DNA of 64,000 nucleotides from Shimia isoporae (GTDB lineage Bacteria > Pseudomonadota > Alphaproteobacteria > Rhodobacterales > Rhodobacteraceae). This document shows, one piece after another, positions 45,308 to 53,834 of the stretch. Positions within the stretch are counted from its first letter, which is position 1, and every line of letters begins with the position of its first letter. The notes under the pieces were generated by a model that was not told the DNA's origin, ran no database searches, and worked only from the letters and a program-made list of their open reading frames with translations. A program made the position numbers and the translations under genes. The DNA is taken from NCBI RefSeq assembly GCF_004346865.1, contig NZ_SMGR01000001.1, forward strand, positions 2,170,001 through 2,234,000, read 5' to 3'.

Positions 45308-46420
45308 ATGAAAATCACCCGTATCCGAATTTACAAAACACCCTTGCCCTACGTTGACGGAAGCTATGGTTGGGGTGCCGGAAATGCCATCGAAACAGCA
45401 ATCGCCTCAGTGGTTGTGATCGATACCAACGCAGGTCTTCAGGGATGCGGCGAGTTCACGCCTTGTGGCGAAAACTACATGGTGGCCCACTCAGAAGGGG
45501 TTGAGGCGCTTGCTAAACTGGTCGCTCCAAAGCTGCTGGGTGCGGACCCGCGGCAACTGGGGCAGATCGAGCAAATTCTGGACAACACCGTGCAAGGCCA
45601 CGGCTATGCCAAAGCGCCCTTCGATGCCGCCTGTTGGGACATTCTCGGCAAGGCGAGTACCCAACCTGTCTGGATGCTGCTCGGAGGCAAGCTCACGGAG
45701 GGAGCTCCAATGTACCGGGTGGCGCCCCAGAGGTCGCGCGAGGAAACCATCGCCGAACTCGACCGCCACCGGGCCAATGGCTATCGCCAGTTCCAGATCA
45801 AAGTCGGATCTGACTGGGCCACCGATATCGAACGCATCCGCGCCACTGTGCCGCTTTTGAAACCGGGCGAAAAGGCCATGGCCGACGCCAATCAGGGTTG
45901 GCGCGTGGACAATGCCATAAGGGTGGCCCGAGCAACGTGTGATTTGGATTACATTCTTGAGCAGCCGTGCCGCACTTACGAGGAATGTCAGCAGGTTCGC
46001 CGGGTTGCCACTCAGCCGATGAAACTTGATGAATGCCTGACCGGCATGCACGTAGCCCAACGCATCGTCGCAGATCGAGGGGCCGAAGTCTGTTGCCTGA
46101 AACTCTCCAACCTCGGCGGTCTGACCAAAGCCCGCCGCGTGCGCGACTACCTGGTCGAAAACCGCATCCCTGTGGTGGCCGAAGACACCTGGGGCGGCGA
46201 AATTTCGTCCTCGGTGGTGGCCCACTTCGCTGCCTCAACGCCGCCGGAATACCTGCAAAACACAACCGACCTGATGAACTACAACACCCGCTCCACCGGC
46301 ATCGGCGGTCCCGTTGCAAGGGATGGAAAACTCTACGCCCCCGACCTACCGGGTCTTGGCGTCGATCCCGATTTTGATAGCCTCGGCACAGCCGTAGCTA
46401 CATTTGAGACGCCAACGTGA
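45308..46420 (+). CDS. Enolase-superfamily enzyme, MLE subgroup (paralogue 1)
   Basis: A 370-residue mandelate racemase/muconate lactonising family enzyme. Metal ligands Asp193, Glu218 and Asp241 and the two acid-base lysines Lys165 (FQIKVG) and Lys265 (CLKLSNLGG) are all visible. This double-lysine arrangement allows racemisation, epimerisation or dehydration alpha to a carboxylate. It resembles roseobacter hydroxyproline-betaine epimerase (HpbD) and cis-3-hydroxyproline dehydratase-type enzymes, but specificity loops differ. It starts the coupled rightward operon; its stop overlaps the NADAR gene (GTGA). Confidence 0.85.
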   Translation: MKITRIRIYKTPLPYVDGSYGWGAGNAIETAIASVVVIDTNAGLQGCGEFTPCGENYMVAHSEGVEALAKLVAPKLLGADPRQLGQIEQILDNTVQGHGYAKAPFDAACWDILGKASTQPVWMLLGGKLTEGAPMYRVAPQRSREETIAELDRHRANGYRQFQIKVGSDWATDIERIRATVPLLKPGEKAMADANQGWRVDNAIRVARATCDLDYILEQPCRTYEECQQVRRVATQPMKLDECLTGMHVAQRIVADRGAEVCCLKLSNLGGLTKARRVRDYLVENRIPVVAEDTWGGEISSSVVAHFAASTPPEYLQNTTDLMNYNTRSTGIGGPVARDGKLYAPDLPGLGVDPDFDSLGTAVATFETPT

Positions 46421-47019
46421 GTACACCAAAGTACAATCAGCAGTGGGCTATTGACGCCGCTCGCCACCCCAAAACCAAGTTCCTTTTCTTCTGGAGCCAC
46501 AAAGGCCGTGCAGACCAGGCCTCACCGGCCGTGTTCAGCCAATGGTTCCCCGCTGGTTTCTCCCATCGCGGCATTCGATATGACACAGCAGAACATTGGA
46601 TGATGGCGGAGAAAGCCCGCCTGTTTGGCGACACAGCGACCGAAGCCCAAATCCTTGGCGCCAAAGACAACCCCGGTAAAGCCAAAGCGCTCGGGCGTCA
46701 GGTCGCTGACTTCGACGGCACCATTTGGGATCGTGAGTCCTACGGCATCGTCTTGCGCGGCTGCATCCTGAAATTTCGCAAAAACACGGACCTAGGCAGA
46801 TACCTTCAGACCACGGGGAGCAAAATACTCGTCGAAGCAAGCCCGATGGACCCAATTTGGGGTATCGGGCTGGGCAAGGACGATCCGGCAGCCTCCGATC
46901 CCTCCAAATGGCAAGGTGGCAATCTTTTGGGCTTCGCCTTGATGGAGGCACGCGACCGACTCCGCGACGGCGATTTTTCCGATCTTCCAGAATTGGCAGA
47001 GGACACAGAGCCACAATGA
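46417..47019 (+). CDS. NADAR (YbiA-like) domain protein
   Basis: A 200-residue protein with the NADAR pattern throughout: FFWSHKG, FSQWFPAGF, TAEHWMMAEKARLFGD, PGKAKALGRQV, then TTGSKILVEASPMDPIWGIG and GGNLLGFALMEARD. E. coli YbiA is an N-glycosidase acting on reactive riboflavin-pathway intermediates, and NADAR proteins elsewhere act on ADP-ribosylated molecules. It starts with GTG overlapping the first enolase-like gene and ends by overlapping the second (ATGA), so it is embedded between two paralogous catabolic genes. No DarT-like toxin gene is adjacent. Confidence 0.88.
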   Translation: MSTPKYNQQWAIDAARHPKTKFLFFWSHKGRADQASPAVFSQWFPAGFSHRGIRYDTAEHWMMAEKARLFGDTATEAQILGAKDNPGKAKALGRQVADFDGTIWDRESYGIVLRGCILKFRKNTDLGRYLQTTGSKILVEASPMDPIWGIGLGKDDPAASDPSKWQGGNLLGFALMEARDRLRDGDFSDLPELAEDTEPQ

Positions 47020-48131
47020 AAATCACCCGCATCACTGTCTTCCACAAAGACTTGCCGCTCGAGCACCCCTACTGGCTCTCCGGCGGGCGCCTCAAGTTCG
47101 AGGTGCTGGACGCCACATTTGTGCGCATCGACACGGATGCGGGGATCACGGGCTGGGGCGAAGGCACACCGTGGGGGCACACTTATGTGCCAGCCCACGG
47201 GCCCGGCATCCGCGCAGGCATCCAGACAATCGCCCCTTTCCTGACTGGGCTGGACCCGCGCCGCGTGCTCGATGTCGAACGCGCCATGGACCTCGCTCTG
47301 CCCGGCCATCTTTACGCAAAATCCCCGATTGATATGGCCTGCTGGGACATCGCCGGACAGGCCGCAGGCTTGCCAATAGCCGATTTGATGGGCGGTGGAT
47401 CCCGCACGCCCCGCCCGATCGCAAGCTCTGTCGGCGCAAAAACTGTCGACGAAACCCGCGCCGTCATGGATCGCTACCGCCAGCGCGGCTATGTCGCCCA
47501 TTCCGTCAAAATCGGAGGAGACGTAGAACGAGATATCGCGCGTATCCGGGATGTCGAAAGCATCCGGCGCGAGGGCGAAATCGTGCTGTATGATGTAAAC
47601 CGCGGCTGGACGCGACAACAGGCTTTGCGAGTCATGCGGGCAACCGAAGATCTGCACGTGATGTTCGAACAACCCGGCGAAACGCTGGACGACATTGCTG
47701 CTATTCGCCCCCTCCATAGTGCTCCTGTGTCCGTCGACGAATCCCTCGTAACGTTGCAGGACGCCGCCCGCATCGCACGCGATGGGCTGGCTGAGGTATT
47801 TGGCATCAAGCTCAATCGCGTCGGGGGGCTGACAAAGGCCGCCCGCATGCGGGACATAGCACTGGCGCACGGCATCGACATGTTTGTCATGGCGACCGGC
47901 GGATCGGTTCTGGCCGATACAGAAGCCCTGCACCTCGCCGCAACCATCCCGGATCATGCCTGCCACGCGGTCTGGGCCTGCCAGGACATGCTGACCGTCG
48001 ACATCGCGGGCGGGCGCGGCCCCCGCAACCAAGACGGACATTTGCACTTGCCGGAAACGCCGGGCCTTGGGGTCCATCCGGATGAGGAGGCCCTCGGCCC
48101 GCCCGTTGCAACGTACGAGGCCACCGCATGA
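47016..48131 (+). CDS. Enolase-superfamily enzyme, MLE subgroup (paralogue 2)
   Basis: A 371-residue paralogue with the same catalytic layout and numbering: Lys165 (SVKIGG), Asp193 (LYDVNRGW), Glu218, Asp241 (VDESL) and Lys265 (GIKLNRVGG). The sequence around the N-terminal capping domain (LEHPYWLSGGRLKFEV) differs from the other two copies, as expected for a different substrate. The most HpbD- or hydroxyproline-dehydratase-like of the three by eye. The ATG at 47016 overlaps the NADAR stop; the upstream open frame to 46857 is a shadow. Confidence 0.85.
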   Translation: MKITRITVFHKDLPLEHPYWLSGGRLKFEVLDATFVRIDTDAGITGWGEGTPWGHTYVPAHGPGIRAGIQTIAPFLTGLDPRRVLDVERAMDLALPGHLYAKSPIDMACWDIAGQAAGLPIADLMGGGSRTPRPIASSVGAKTVDETRAVMDRYRQRGYVAHSVKIGGDVERDIARIRDVESIRREGEIVLYDVNRGWTRQQALRVMRATEDLHVMFEQPGETLDDIAAIRPLHSAPVSVDESLVTLQDAARIARDGLAEVFGIKLNRVGGLTKAARMRDIALAHGIDMFVMATGGSVLADTEALHLAATIPDHACHAVWACQDMLTVDIAGGRGPRNQDGHLHLPETPGLGVHPDEEALGPPVATYEATA

Positions 48132-49231
48132 AACTCACCCGCGTCTCTGTCTGGCAGGTGCCGCTGACCAGTCACGAAACATACTACATGGCGGACGGAA
48201 AAACCTGCGATACGGTAACAACGACCGTGGTCCGCTTGGACACGGACACGGGGCTCTCCGGTTGGGGCGAAGTCTGCCCGATTCCGCATTATTTGCCCGC
48301 ATATTCCGGCGGTGTGGTCCCTGCCATTCAGGAAATGGTCCCGGTGCTTCTAGGAGCCAGCCCAATTGGTCCGGAAGCCCTGATGGAGCGGCTCAACAAA
48401 CACCTCCTTGGCCACGATTATGCAAAATCCGCAGTCGACACAGCGCTTTGGGACTTAACCGCACAGGCCGCGGGCCTGCCGCTCTATGCGCTGCTTGGTG
48501 GGCGTGCTGTCAAGGACATGCCGCTTTATCATTCCGTCACCTGCATCGCACCCGAAGAAATGGCCCGCATTGCCAAGGACGCCTTTGCGCAGGGCATGCG
48601 CCAGTTTCAGGTCAAACTCGGCGCCGATGCCAACTGGGAAGCCGATGTTGCGCGCCTCATTCAGGTGCGCGAGGCAGTTGGTCAGGGACCGCTGGTCTAT
48701 GGGGATTGGAACTGCGGCGCGGACGCACTGACGGCCACACGGGTCGGGCGCGCGGTGAGCCACCTCGACATCATGCTGGAACAGCCCTGCGCAACCATCG
48801 AAGAATGCGCCCATGTGCGCAAAGCAACGGGCTTGCCGATGAAGCTTGATGAAAGCGCAAGGGACATCGATAGCCTGATCGCCGGCCATCAGGCTGGCTG
48901 CATGGACGCCGCGGCGCTGAAACTTTCAAAAATGGGGGGCTTGTCCGCCATGCGCCGGTGCCGCGATCTTTGTCTGACGCTCGGAACGCAGATGTGCATC
49001 GAAGACACTTGGGGCAGCGACATCACCACTGCCGCGCTTCTGCATCTTGCAGCCAGCACACCGCAGCGGGGGATCATGAACACGTGCGATCTGTCACACT
49101 ATGTTGGCCCACGGCTTGCACCTGACGGTCCAACCCGCAGTCAGGGGCGCATCGCCCCACCCGAAAGTGCGGGTTTGGGCGTCACTCCGGACTCCGCCGC
49201 ACTTGGCCAGCCAACCGCTATTTTCGACTAA
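48128..49231 (+). CDS. Enolase-superfamily enzyme, MLE subgroup (paralogue 3)
   Basis: A 367-residue paralogue: Lys163 (FQVKLG), Asp193 (YGDWN), Glu218 (LEQPC), Asp241 (LDESA) and Lys265 (ALKLSKMGG). Its N-terminal specificity segment (TSHETYYMADGKTCDTV) differs from both others. Overlaps paralogue 2 by four bases (ATGA), so three paralogues are made from one message. Aminotransferase follows 11 bases later. Confidence 0.85.
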   Translation: MKLTRVSVWQVPLTSHETYYMADGKTCDTVTTTVVRLDTDTGLSGWGEVCPIPHYLPAYSGGVVPAIQEMVPVLLGASPIGPEALMERLNKHLLGHDYAKSAVDTALWDLTAQAAGLPLYALLGGRAVKDMPLYHSVTCIAPEEMARIAKDAFAQGMRQFQVKLGADANWEADVARLIQVREAVGQGPLVYGDWNCGADALTATRVGRAVSHLDIMLEQPCATIEECAHVRKATGLPMKLDESARDIDSLIAGHQAGCMDAAALKLSKMGGLSAMRRCRDLCLTLGTQMCIEDTWGSDITTAALLHLAASTPQRGIMNTCDLSHYVGPRLAPDGPTRSQGRIAPPESAGLGVTPDSAALGQPTAIFD

Positions 49232-49242
49232 GGACGCATCCA

Positions 49243-50601
49243 ATGAACGAGCTTCCAAACATGTTCCCGACCGATGATCCAGACTGGGTCAAAGACATGC
49301 ACGCTGACCATTACCTGCAAAGCTGGTCTCCGCAGGGCAACCGCCCTCGCGTGATCACCGGAGCGCAGGGATCGTGGTTCTGGGACAGCGACGGGAAACG
49401 GTATCTGGATTTCCAAAGCCAACTGGTCAATGCAAACCTCGGCCACCAGCACCCGAAGATCGTGCAAGCGATCAAGGATCAGGCCGACAAGCTTTGCTAC
49501 ATCGGACCCGCAATGGGCAGCGATGTACGTTCGGAACTTGCCGCGCTGATGGTCGACATCACGCCAAGCGACATCACGTCGACCTTTTTCACAACCGGCG
49601 GCGCGGCCGCCAACGAGATGGCCGTGCGTCTGGCCCGCCACTACACGGGCCGCCACAAAATTATCGCGCGATACCGCAGCTACCATGGCGCGACCGGCGG
49701 CACGTTGTCACTTACCGGTGACCCCCGGCACCATCTGACCCGCGCGGACATGCCTGGTGTCGTGCGCATGCTCGATCCTTATCTCTATCGCTTGCCCACC
49801 GGACACACCGACCCTGCCAACTGTCCCGTTGCGAAAGGGGGGCCGCATCTCGAAGAGTTGCTGATGTACGAAGACCCCAACACGGTTGCTGCGGTCATCC
49901 TTGAACCGGTCGTCGGCACCAACGGCATCATCGTGCCGCCTGATGGCTACATGCAGTCGATCCGCGAGACCTGCTCCAAATACGGCATCCTGCTGATTGC
50001 TGATGAGGTCATGGCCGGCTTCGGGCGCACCGGAAAATGGTTCGCCGTCGATCACTGGGGGGTAACACCCGACATCCTGACCTCAGCCAAAGGGATCAAC
50101 TCGGGCTATGTGCCGCTGGGCACCATGTCGGTCACAACGGAAATCCATGACTGGCTCCGGACCCGTGCCTTGCCCGGTGGCCTGACATACGCCGGCCATC
50201 CGCTGGCCTGCGCCTCCGGTGTGGCCGCGATCCGTGCAATGCAGGACGAAGATACCCTCACTCACGCGACCAAAATGGGGCACCTGTTGCGTGCCGAACT
50301 CTCGAAACTTGCAGAGCGCCACCCCTCTGTTGGCGACATTCGCGGACTGGGCATGTTCAACGGTATTGAGCTGGTGAAAGATCGCACGACCAAGGAACCG
50401 CTCGTACCCTTTGCCGCCAAGGGAGAAGCCGCAAAACCGATGAGCGATATGATGGCCTTTGCCATGAATGAAGGTCTCTATTTGAGCTTCTTCTCGAACG
50501 TGATCCGGCTCACTCCGCCTTTGAACATCTCCGAGGAAGACCTATTGCACGGCCTCTCCATTCTGGACCGGACTTTGGAGATCGCGGACGCCGCGCGTTG
50601 A
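49243..50601 (+). CDS. Class III (omega-type) aminotransferase
   Basis: A 452-residue PLP enzyme. The subgroup-II landmarks are present: FFTTGGAAANEMAVRLAR, YRSYHGATGGTLSLTG, LIADEVMAGFGRTGKW with the PLP-binding Asp, and the Schiff-base lysine in TSAKGINSGYVPLG. Relatives act on beta-alanine, taurine, GABA or other omega-amino acids. It ends the enolase-superfamily operon and could take or give the amino group of an intermediate made there. The exact amine is unknown. Confidence 0.88.
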   Translation: MNELPNMFPTDDPDWVKDMHADHYLQSWSPQGNRPRVITGAQGSWFWDSDGKRYLDFQSQLVNANLGHQHPKIVQAIKDQADKLCYIGPAMGSDVRSELAALMVDITPSDITSTFFTTGGAAANEMAVRLARHYTGRHKIIARYRSYHGATGGTLSLTGDPRHHLTRADMPGVVRMLDPYLYRLPTGHTDPANCPVAKGGPHLEELLMYEDPNTVAAVILEPVVGTNGIIVPPDGYMQSIRETCSKYGILLIADEVMAGFGRTGKWFAVDHWGVTPDILTSAKGINSGYVPLGTMSVTTEIHDWLRTRALPGGLTYAGHPLACASGVAAIRAMQDEDTLTHATKMGHLLRAELSKLAERHPSVGDIRGLGMFNGIELVKDRTTKEPLVPFAAKGEAAKPMSDMMAFAMNEGLYLSFFSNVIRLTPPLNISEEDLLHGLSILDRTLEIADAAR

Positions 50602-50703
50602 CGGTGCTAGCCTGCTTGGCTCCTCCCGCAATCTGCAATGGATTAACCGACGCAATACCGACGCATTACTGACGGAATGCAGACTGACGATTCACCCCAA
50701 AAA

Positions 50704-51522
50704 TCAGGTGGTGAGCTGCGTTTCGCAAACATTTTCGGTCAGCGCCGACATGACTTCAGCCACAACAAAGGCAGCGATAACTTCCGGGCGCTTGTCAGCA
50801 CTTCCCGCCCCACCGATCGGACAGATCAGGTCTTCGGACCGTACGCCGTCCTGTGTCTTTGCGAAGCTGTCAAACTTCGCCCGCTTGGTTGCCGACCCAA
50901 TCATACCAACATAGGCCGCATCGCCGCGAGCCAGCGCTTCGGAGGCCAACAAGAAATCGAGCGCGTGATCATGGGTCAGGACGATAAACGCACTGTAGGC
51001 CGGCGCCTCTCTGACCACGGATTCTGGTAATGCGGTCAGAGACTTACCCACATTCGCGTCGCTCATGGAGAGTTCCACCTCACGGCTGTCCACCAGTTCG
51101 CAAGCCACCGGCAAATGCTGAAACTGTTTTGCCAAAGCCCGCCCCACATGGCCCGCGCCCAGCACGTAAACCCTCGGCACGGCTGCTGCGTCTTCCGCCG
51201 CCCGTGCCTGCGCCGCGTCCCGAGCACCCGCGTCCATCACGGTCAGGCCAACCTCGACCCGCCCGCCACAGCATTGCCCGATCTCCGGCCCGAGCGGCAC
51301 ATCCATCACCGCTGAAACCTGCTCCGATTTCAACAACTTACGCGCCTCATCCAGCGCCATGTACTCCAGCTGACCGCCACCAATTGTGCCTGCCATGCCA
51401 GTGGAGGACACATACATAACCGCGCCAGCATCTCTCGGCGACGAACCACGAACACGGGTGATTTCCACCTGTACAACGGGGTCCTCACTCCGCAAGAACG
51501 CGATGATGGCCGCAGGACTCAT
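50704..51522 (-). CDS. xdhC: XdhC, molybdenum cofactor insertase for xanthine dehydrogenase
   Basis: A 272-residue XdhC/CoxI protein. Conserved VQVEITRVRGSSPRDAGAVM and GGGQLEYMALDEA at the N-terminus, CCGGRVEVGL in the middle, and a C-terminal Rossmann domain VYVLGAGHVGRAL. It binds sulfurated molybdopterin and hands it to XdhB. The ATG overlaps the xdhB stop by four bases; the open frame extends upstream into xdhB but without support. Confidence 0.93.
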   Translation of the reverse strand: MSPAAIIAFLRSEDPVVQVEITRVRGSSPRDAGAVMYVSSTGMAGTIGGGQLEYMALDEARKLLKSEQVSAVMDVPLGPEIGQCCGGRVEVGLTVMDAGARDAAQARAAEDAAAVPRVYVLGAGHVGRALAKQFQHLPVACELVDSREVELSMSDANVGKSLTALPESVVREAPAYSAFIVLTHDHALDFLLASEALARGDAAYVGMIGSATKRAKFDSFAKTQDGVRSEDLICPIGGAGSADKRPEVIAAFVVAEVMSALTENVCETQLTT

Positions 51523-53834
51523 CCGCGCAGCCGCTCTACGGCCATCAGAACCCGCTCTGGCGTTGCCGGCGCATCCAGTCGGGGGCATTCGCGATATTCG
51601 TTGACCGACGCAACAGCCATGCCCAGCGCCTCGAATACACAGACGGGCAACATGAACGGAGGCTCGCCAACGGCCTTGGAGCGCTTGATCGTCAACTCAC
51701 GGTTCTCCGACCAATCCGCCAGATTTACATTGAATTCCCGCGGGATATCACCCGCCAGGGGAATTTTGTAGGTGCTCGGCGCATGGGTCCGCAGGCGTCC
51801 GGCGTCGTCCCACCAAAGCTCTTCCGAAGTCAGCCAGCCCATGCCCTGAACAAAAGCGCCCTCGACCTGACCTTTGTCCAGAACAGGGTTCAGGGACTTA
51901 CCGACATCGTGCAGAACATCTGCTCGGTCCACGCGATACTCGCCGGTCAATGTATCCACCGAAACTTCCGCGACAGCAGCACCATAGGCGTAGTAGTAGA
52001 ACGGGCGCCCTTGCCCTTTTTCGCGGTCCCAATGGATTTTCGGCGTCTTATAGAAGCCGGCAGCAGACAACTGCACACGCGCCATGTAAGCTTTTGAAAT
52101 AAAATCGCTAAAGGAGAATTCTTGATCTCCGACACGCACGGTATTCGGTGCAAAAGTCACCGCATCTTCGTCGACACCCCAAGCTTCCGCCGCCCAGGTC
52201 ACAAGCCGCGCCTTGATCTGTTCACAGGCATCCAGCGCCGCCATCCCATTCAGGTCGGTACCGGACGACGCCGCGGTGGCCGATGTATTGGGAACCTTTT
52301 CAGTTGTTGTTTTGGTGATCTTTATGTGGCCGATATCGACCTGAAACGCATCCGCAACCACCTGTGCAATTTTGGTGTTGAGCCCCTGCCCCATCTCGGT
52401 CCCGCCATGATTGAGCATAATCGATCCGTCGTTGTAGACATGCACCAAGGCACCCGCCTGATTGTACCACGTCGCGGTAAAGCTGATGCCGAATTTCACC
52501 GGCGTCAGAGCAATGCCTTTCCGGATGATGCCCCCCTTGGCATTGTGCTCAAGCACCGCCCGACGGCGCGCATGATACCCGGAGTCTTTCTCCAACTCTT
52601 CCACCAAACGACCAATGACGTTGTCCTCAACCTGCTGATGGTATGGCGTGATGTTGCGGTCCGTCTGACCATAAAAGTTCGCCTTTCGCACTTCCAAGGG
52701 GTCTTTACCAAGCGCATAGGCAATCTCTTCGATCATCCGCTCCGCACCAACAACTCCTTGCGGGCCACCAAAGCCGCGGAAGGCAGTGTTTGACACCGTG
52801 TTTGTCTTCATTGGCCGGCTCTGCAATCGCACATGCGGATAGAAATAGGCATTGTCCGCGTGAAACAGCGCGCGGTCAGTCACGGGTCCGGACAAGTCCG
52901 AGGCCCAGCCACAGCGCGCCGCAAACTGGGCGTCAACGGCACTGATCCGGCCGTCGCCATCAAAGGCCACATCATAGTCCACGACAAAATCATGCCGCTT
53001 GCCGGTGCTTTCCATATCCTGATCACGGTCAGGACGAATTTTCACAGGTCGCTTCAGACGTTTCGCTGCCAAGGCGGCCAGCGCTGCGAACTGGTTCATC
53101 TGGCTTTCCTTGCCACCAAATCCACCGCCCATACGACGCACATTTACCACCACTGCATTATTCGGCACGCCAAGCACATGCGCCACCATGTGCTGTGCTT
53201 CGCTCGGGTGCTGCGTCGAACAGTGTACGATAACGTCGTCATCTTCGCCCGGCATCGCAAAAGCGATATGGCCTTCAAGGTACATGTGATCCTGCCCACC
53301 TATACGCATCTGCCCGGCAATTCGGTGTTCGGCCTCAGCTTGTCCCTGCAGCACGTCTCCGCGCTGTAGCGTCATCGGCGGCGTAACATCTGGGTATCCT
53401 TTGGAAATGGCCTCATCGGCCTCAATGACGTGGTCCAGTGTATCATAGTCGATCTGCGCCAGCGCGGCAGCGCGTCTGGCCTGATCACGTGTTTCCGCAA
53501 CTACGGCAAAGACGACCTGCCCCCAGAACTCAACCGTGTCCTCGGCAAACAGAGGCTCATCATGCCGGCCCGTGGGACTAACATCATTCACTCCCGGCAC
53601 ATCCTTGGCGGTCAGGACCTCGACCACGCCCAAAGCGGCTCGGACGGCGCTCAGGTCCATCGATACAATCCGGCCGTGCGCCACTGTCGAAGTGCCGAAA
53701 TAGGCATGGAGTGTTCCGATAGGTTCCGCGATGTCATCGGTATAGTCAGCTGCACCGGTCACGTGTTTTGCGGCGCTGTCGTGGATCAGGTCGCGGTGCA
53801 CGCCGCCCTTGATGGAAACGGTCTCTTTCATCAC
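51519..53834 (-). CDS. xdhB: XdhB, molybdopterin-binding subunit of xanthine dehydrogenase
   Basis: A 771-residue large subunit with GTLHAYFGTSTVAHG, the molybdopterin motif MGGGFGGKESQMNQFAALAA (split at ESQ), ENTAFRGFGGPQG-like NTAFRGFGGPQGV with the substrate-stabilising Arg, and the catalytic glutamate motif VGEPPFML near the C-terminus. It hydroxylates hypoxanthine and xanthine to urate. Overlaps xdhA and xdhC by four bases each. Confidence 0.97.
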   Translation of the reverse strand: MMKETVSIKGGVHRDLIHDSAAKHVTGAADYTDDIAEPIGTLHAYFGTSTVAHGRIVSMDLSAVRAALGVVEVLTAKDVPGVNDVSPTGRHDEPLFAEDTVEFWGQVVFAVVAETRDQARRAAALAQIDYDTLDHVIEADEAISKGYPDVTPPMTLQRGDVLQGQAEAEHRIAGQMRIGGQDHMYLEGHIAFAMPGEDDDVIVHCSTQHPSEAQHMVAHVLGVPNNAVVVNVRRMGGGFGGKESQMNQFAALAALAAKRLKRPVKIRPDRDQDMESTGKRHDFVVDYDVAFDGDGRISAVDAQFAARCGWASDLSGPVTDRALFHADNAYFYPHVRLQSRPMKTNTVSNTAFRGFGGPQGVVGAERMIEEIAYALGKDPLEVRKANFYGQTDRNITPYHQQVEDNVIGRLVEELEKDSGYHARRRAVLEHNAKGGIIRKGIALTPVKFGISFTATWYNQAGALVHVYNDGSIMLNHGGTEMGQGLNTKIAQVVADAFQVDIGHIKITKTTTEKVPNTSATAASSGTDLNGMAALDACEQIKARLVTWAAEAWGVDEDAVTFAPNTVRVGDQEFSFSDFISKAYMARVQLSAAGFYKTPKIHWDREKGQGRPFYYYAYGAAVAEVSVDTLTGEYRVDRADVLHDVGKSLNPVLDKGQVEGAFVQGMGWLTSEELWWDDAGRLRTHAPSTYKIPLAGDIPREFNVNLADWSENRELTIKRSKAVGEPPFMLPVCVFEALGMAVASVNEYRECPRLDAPATPERVLMAVERLRG

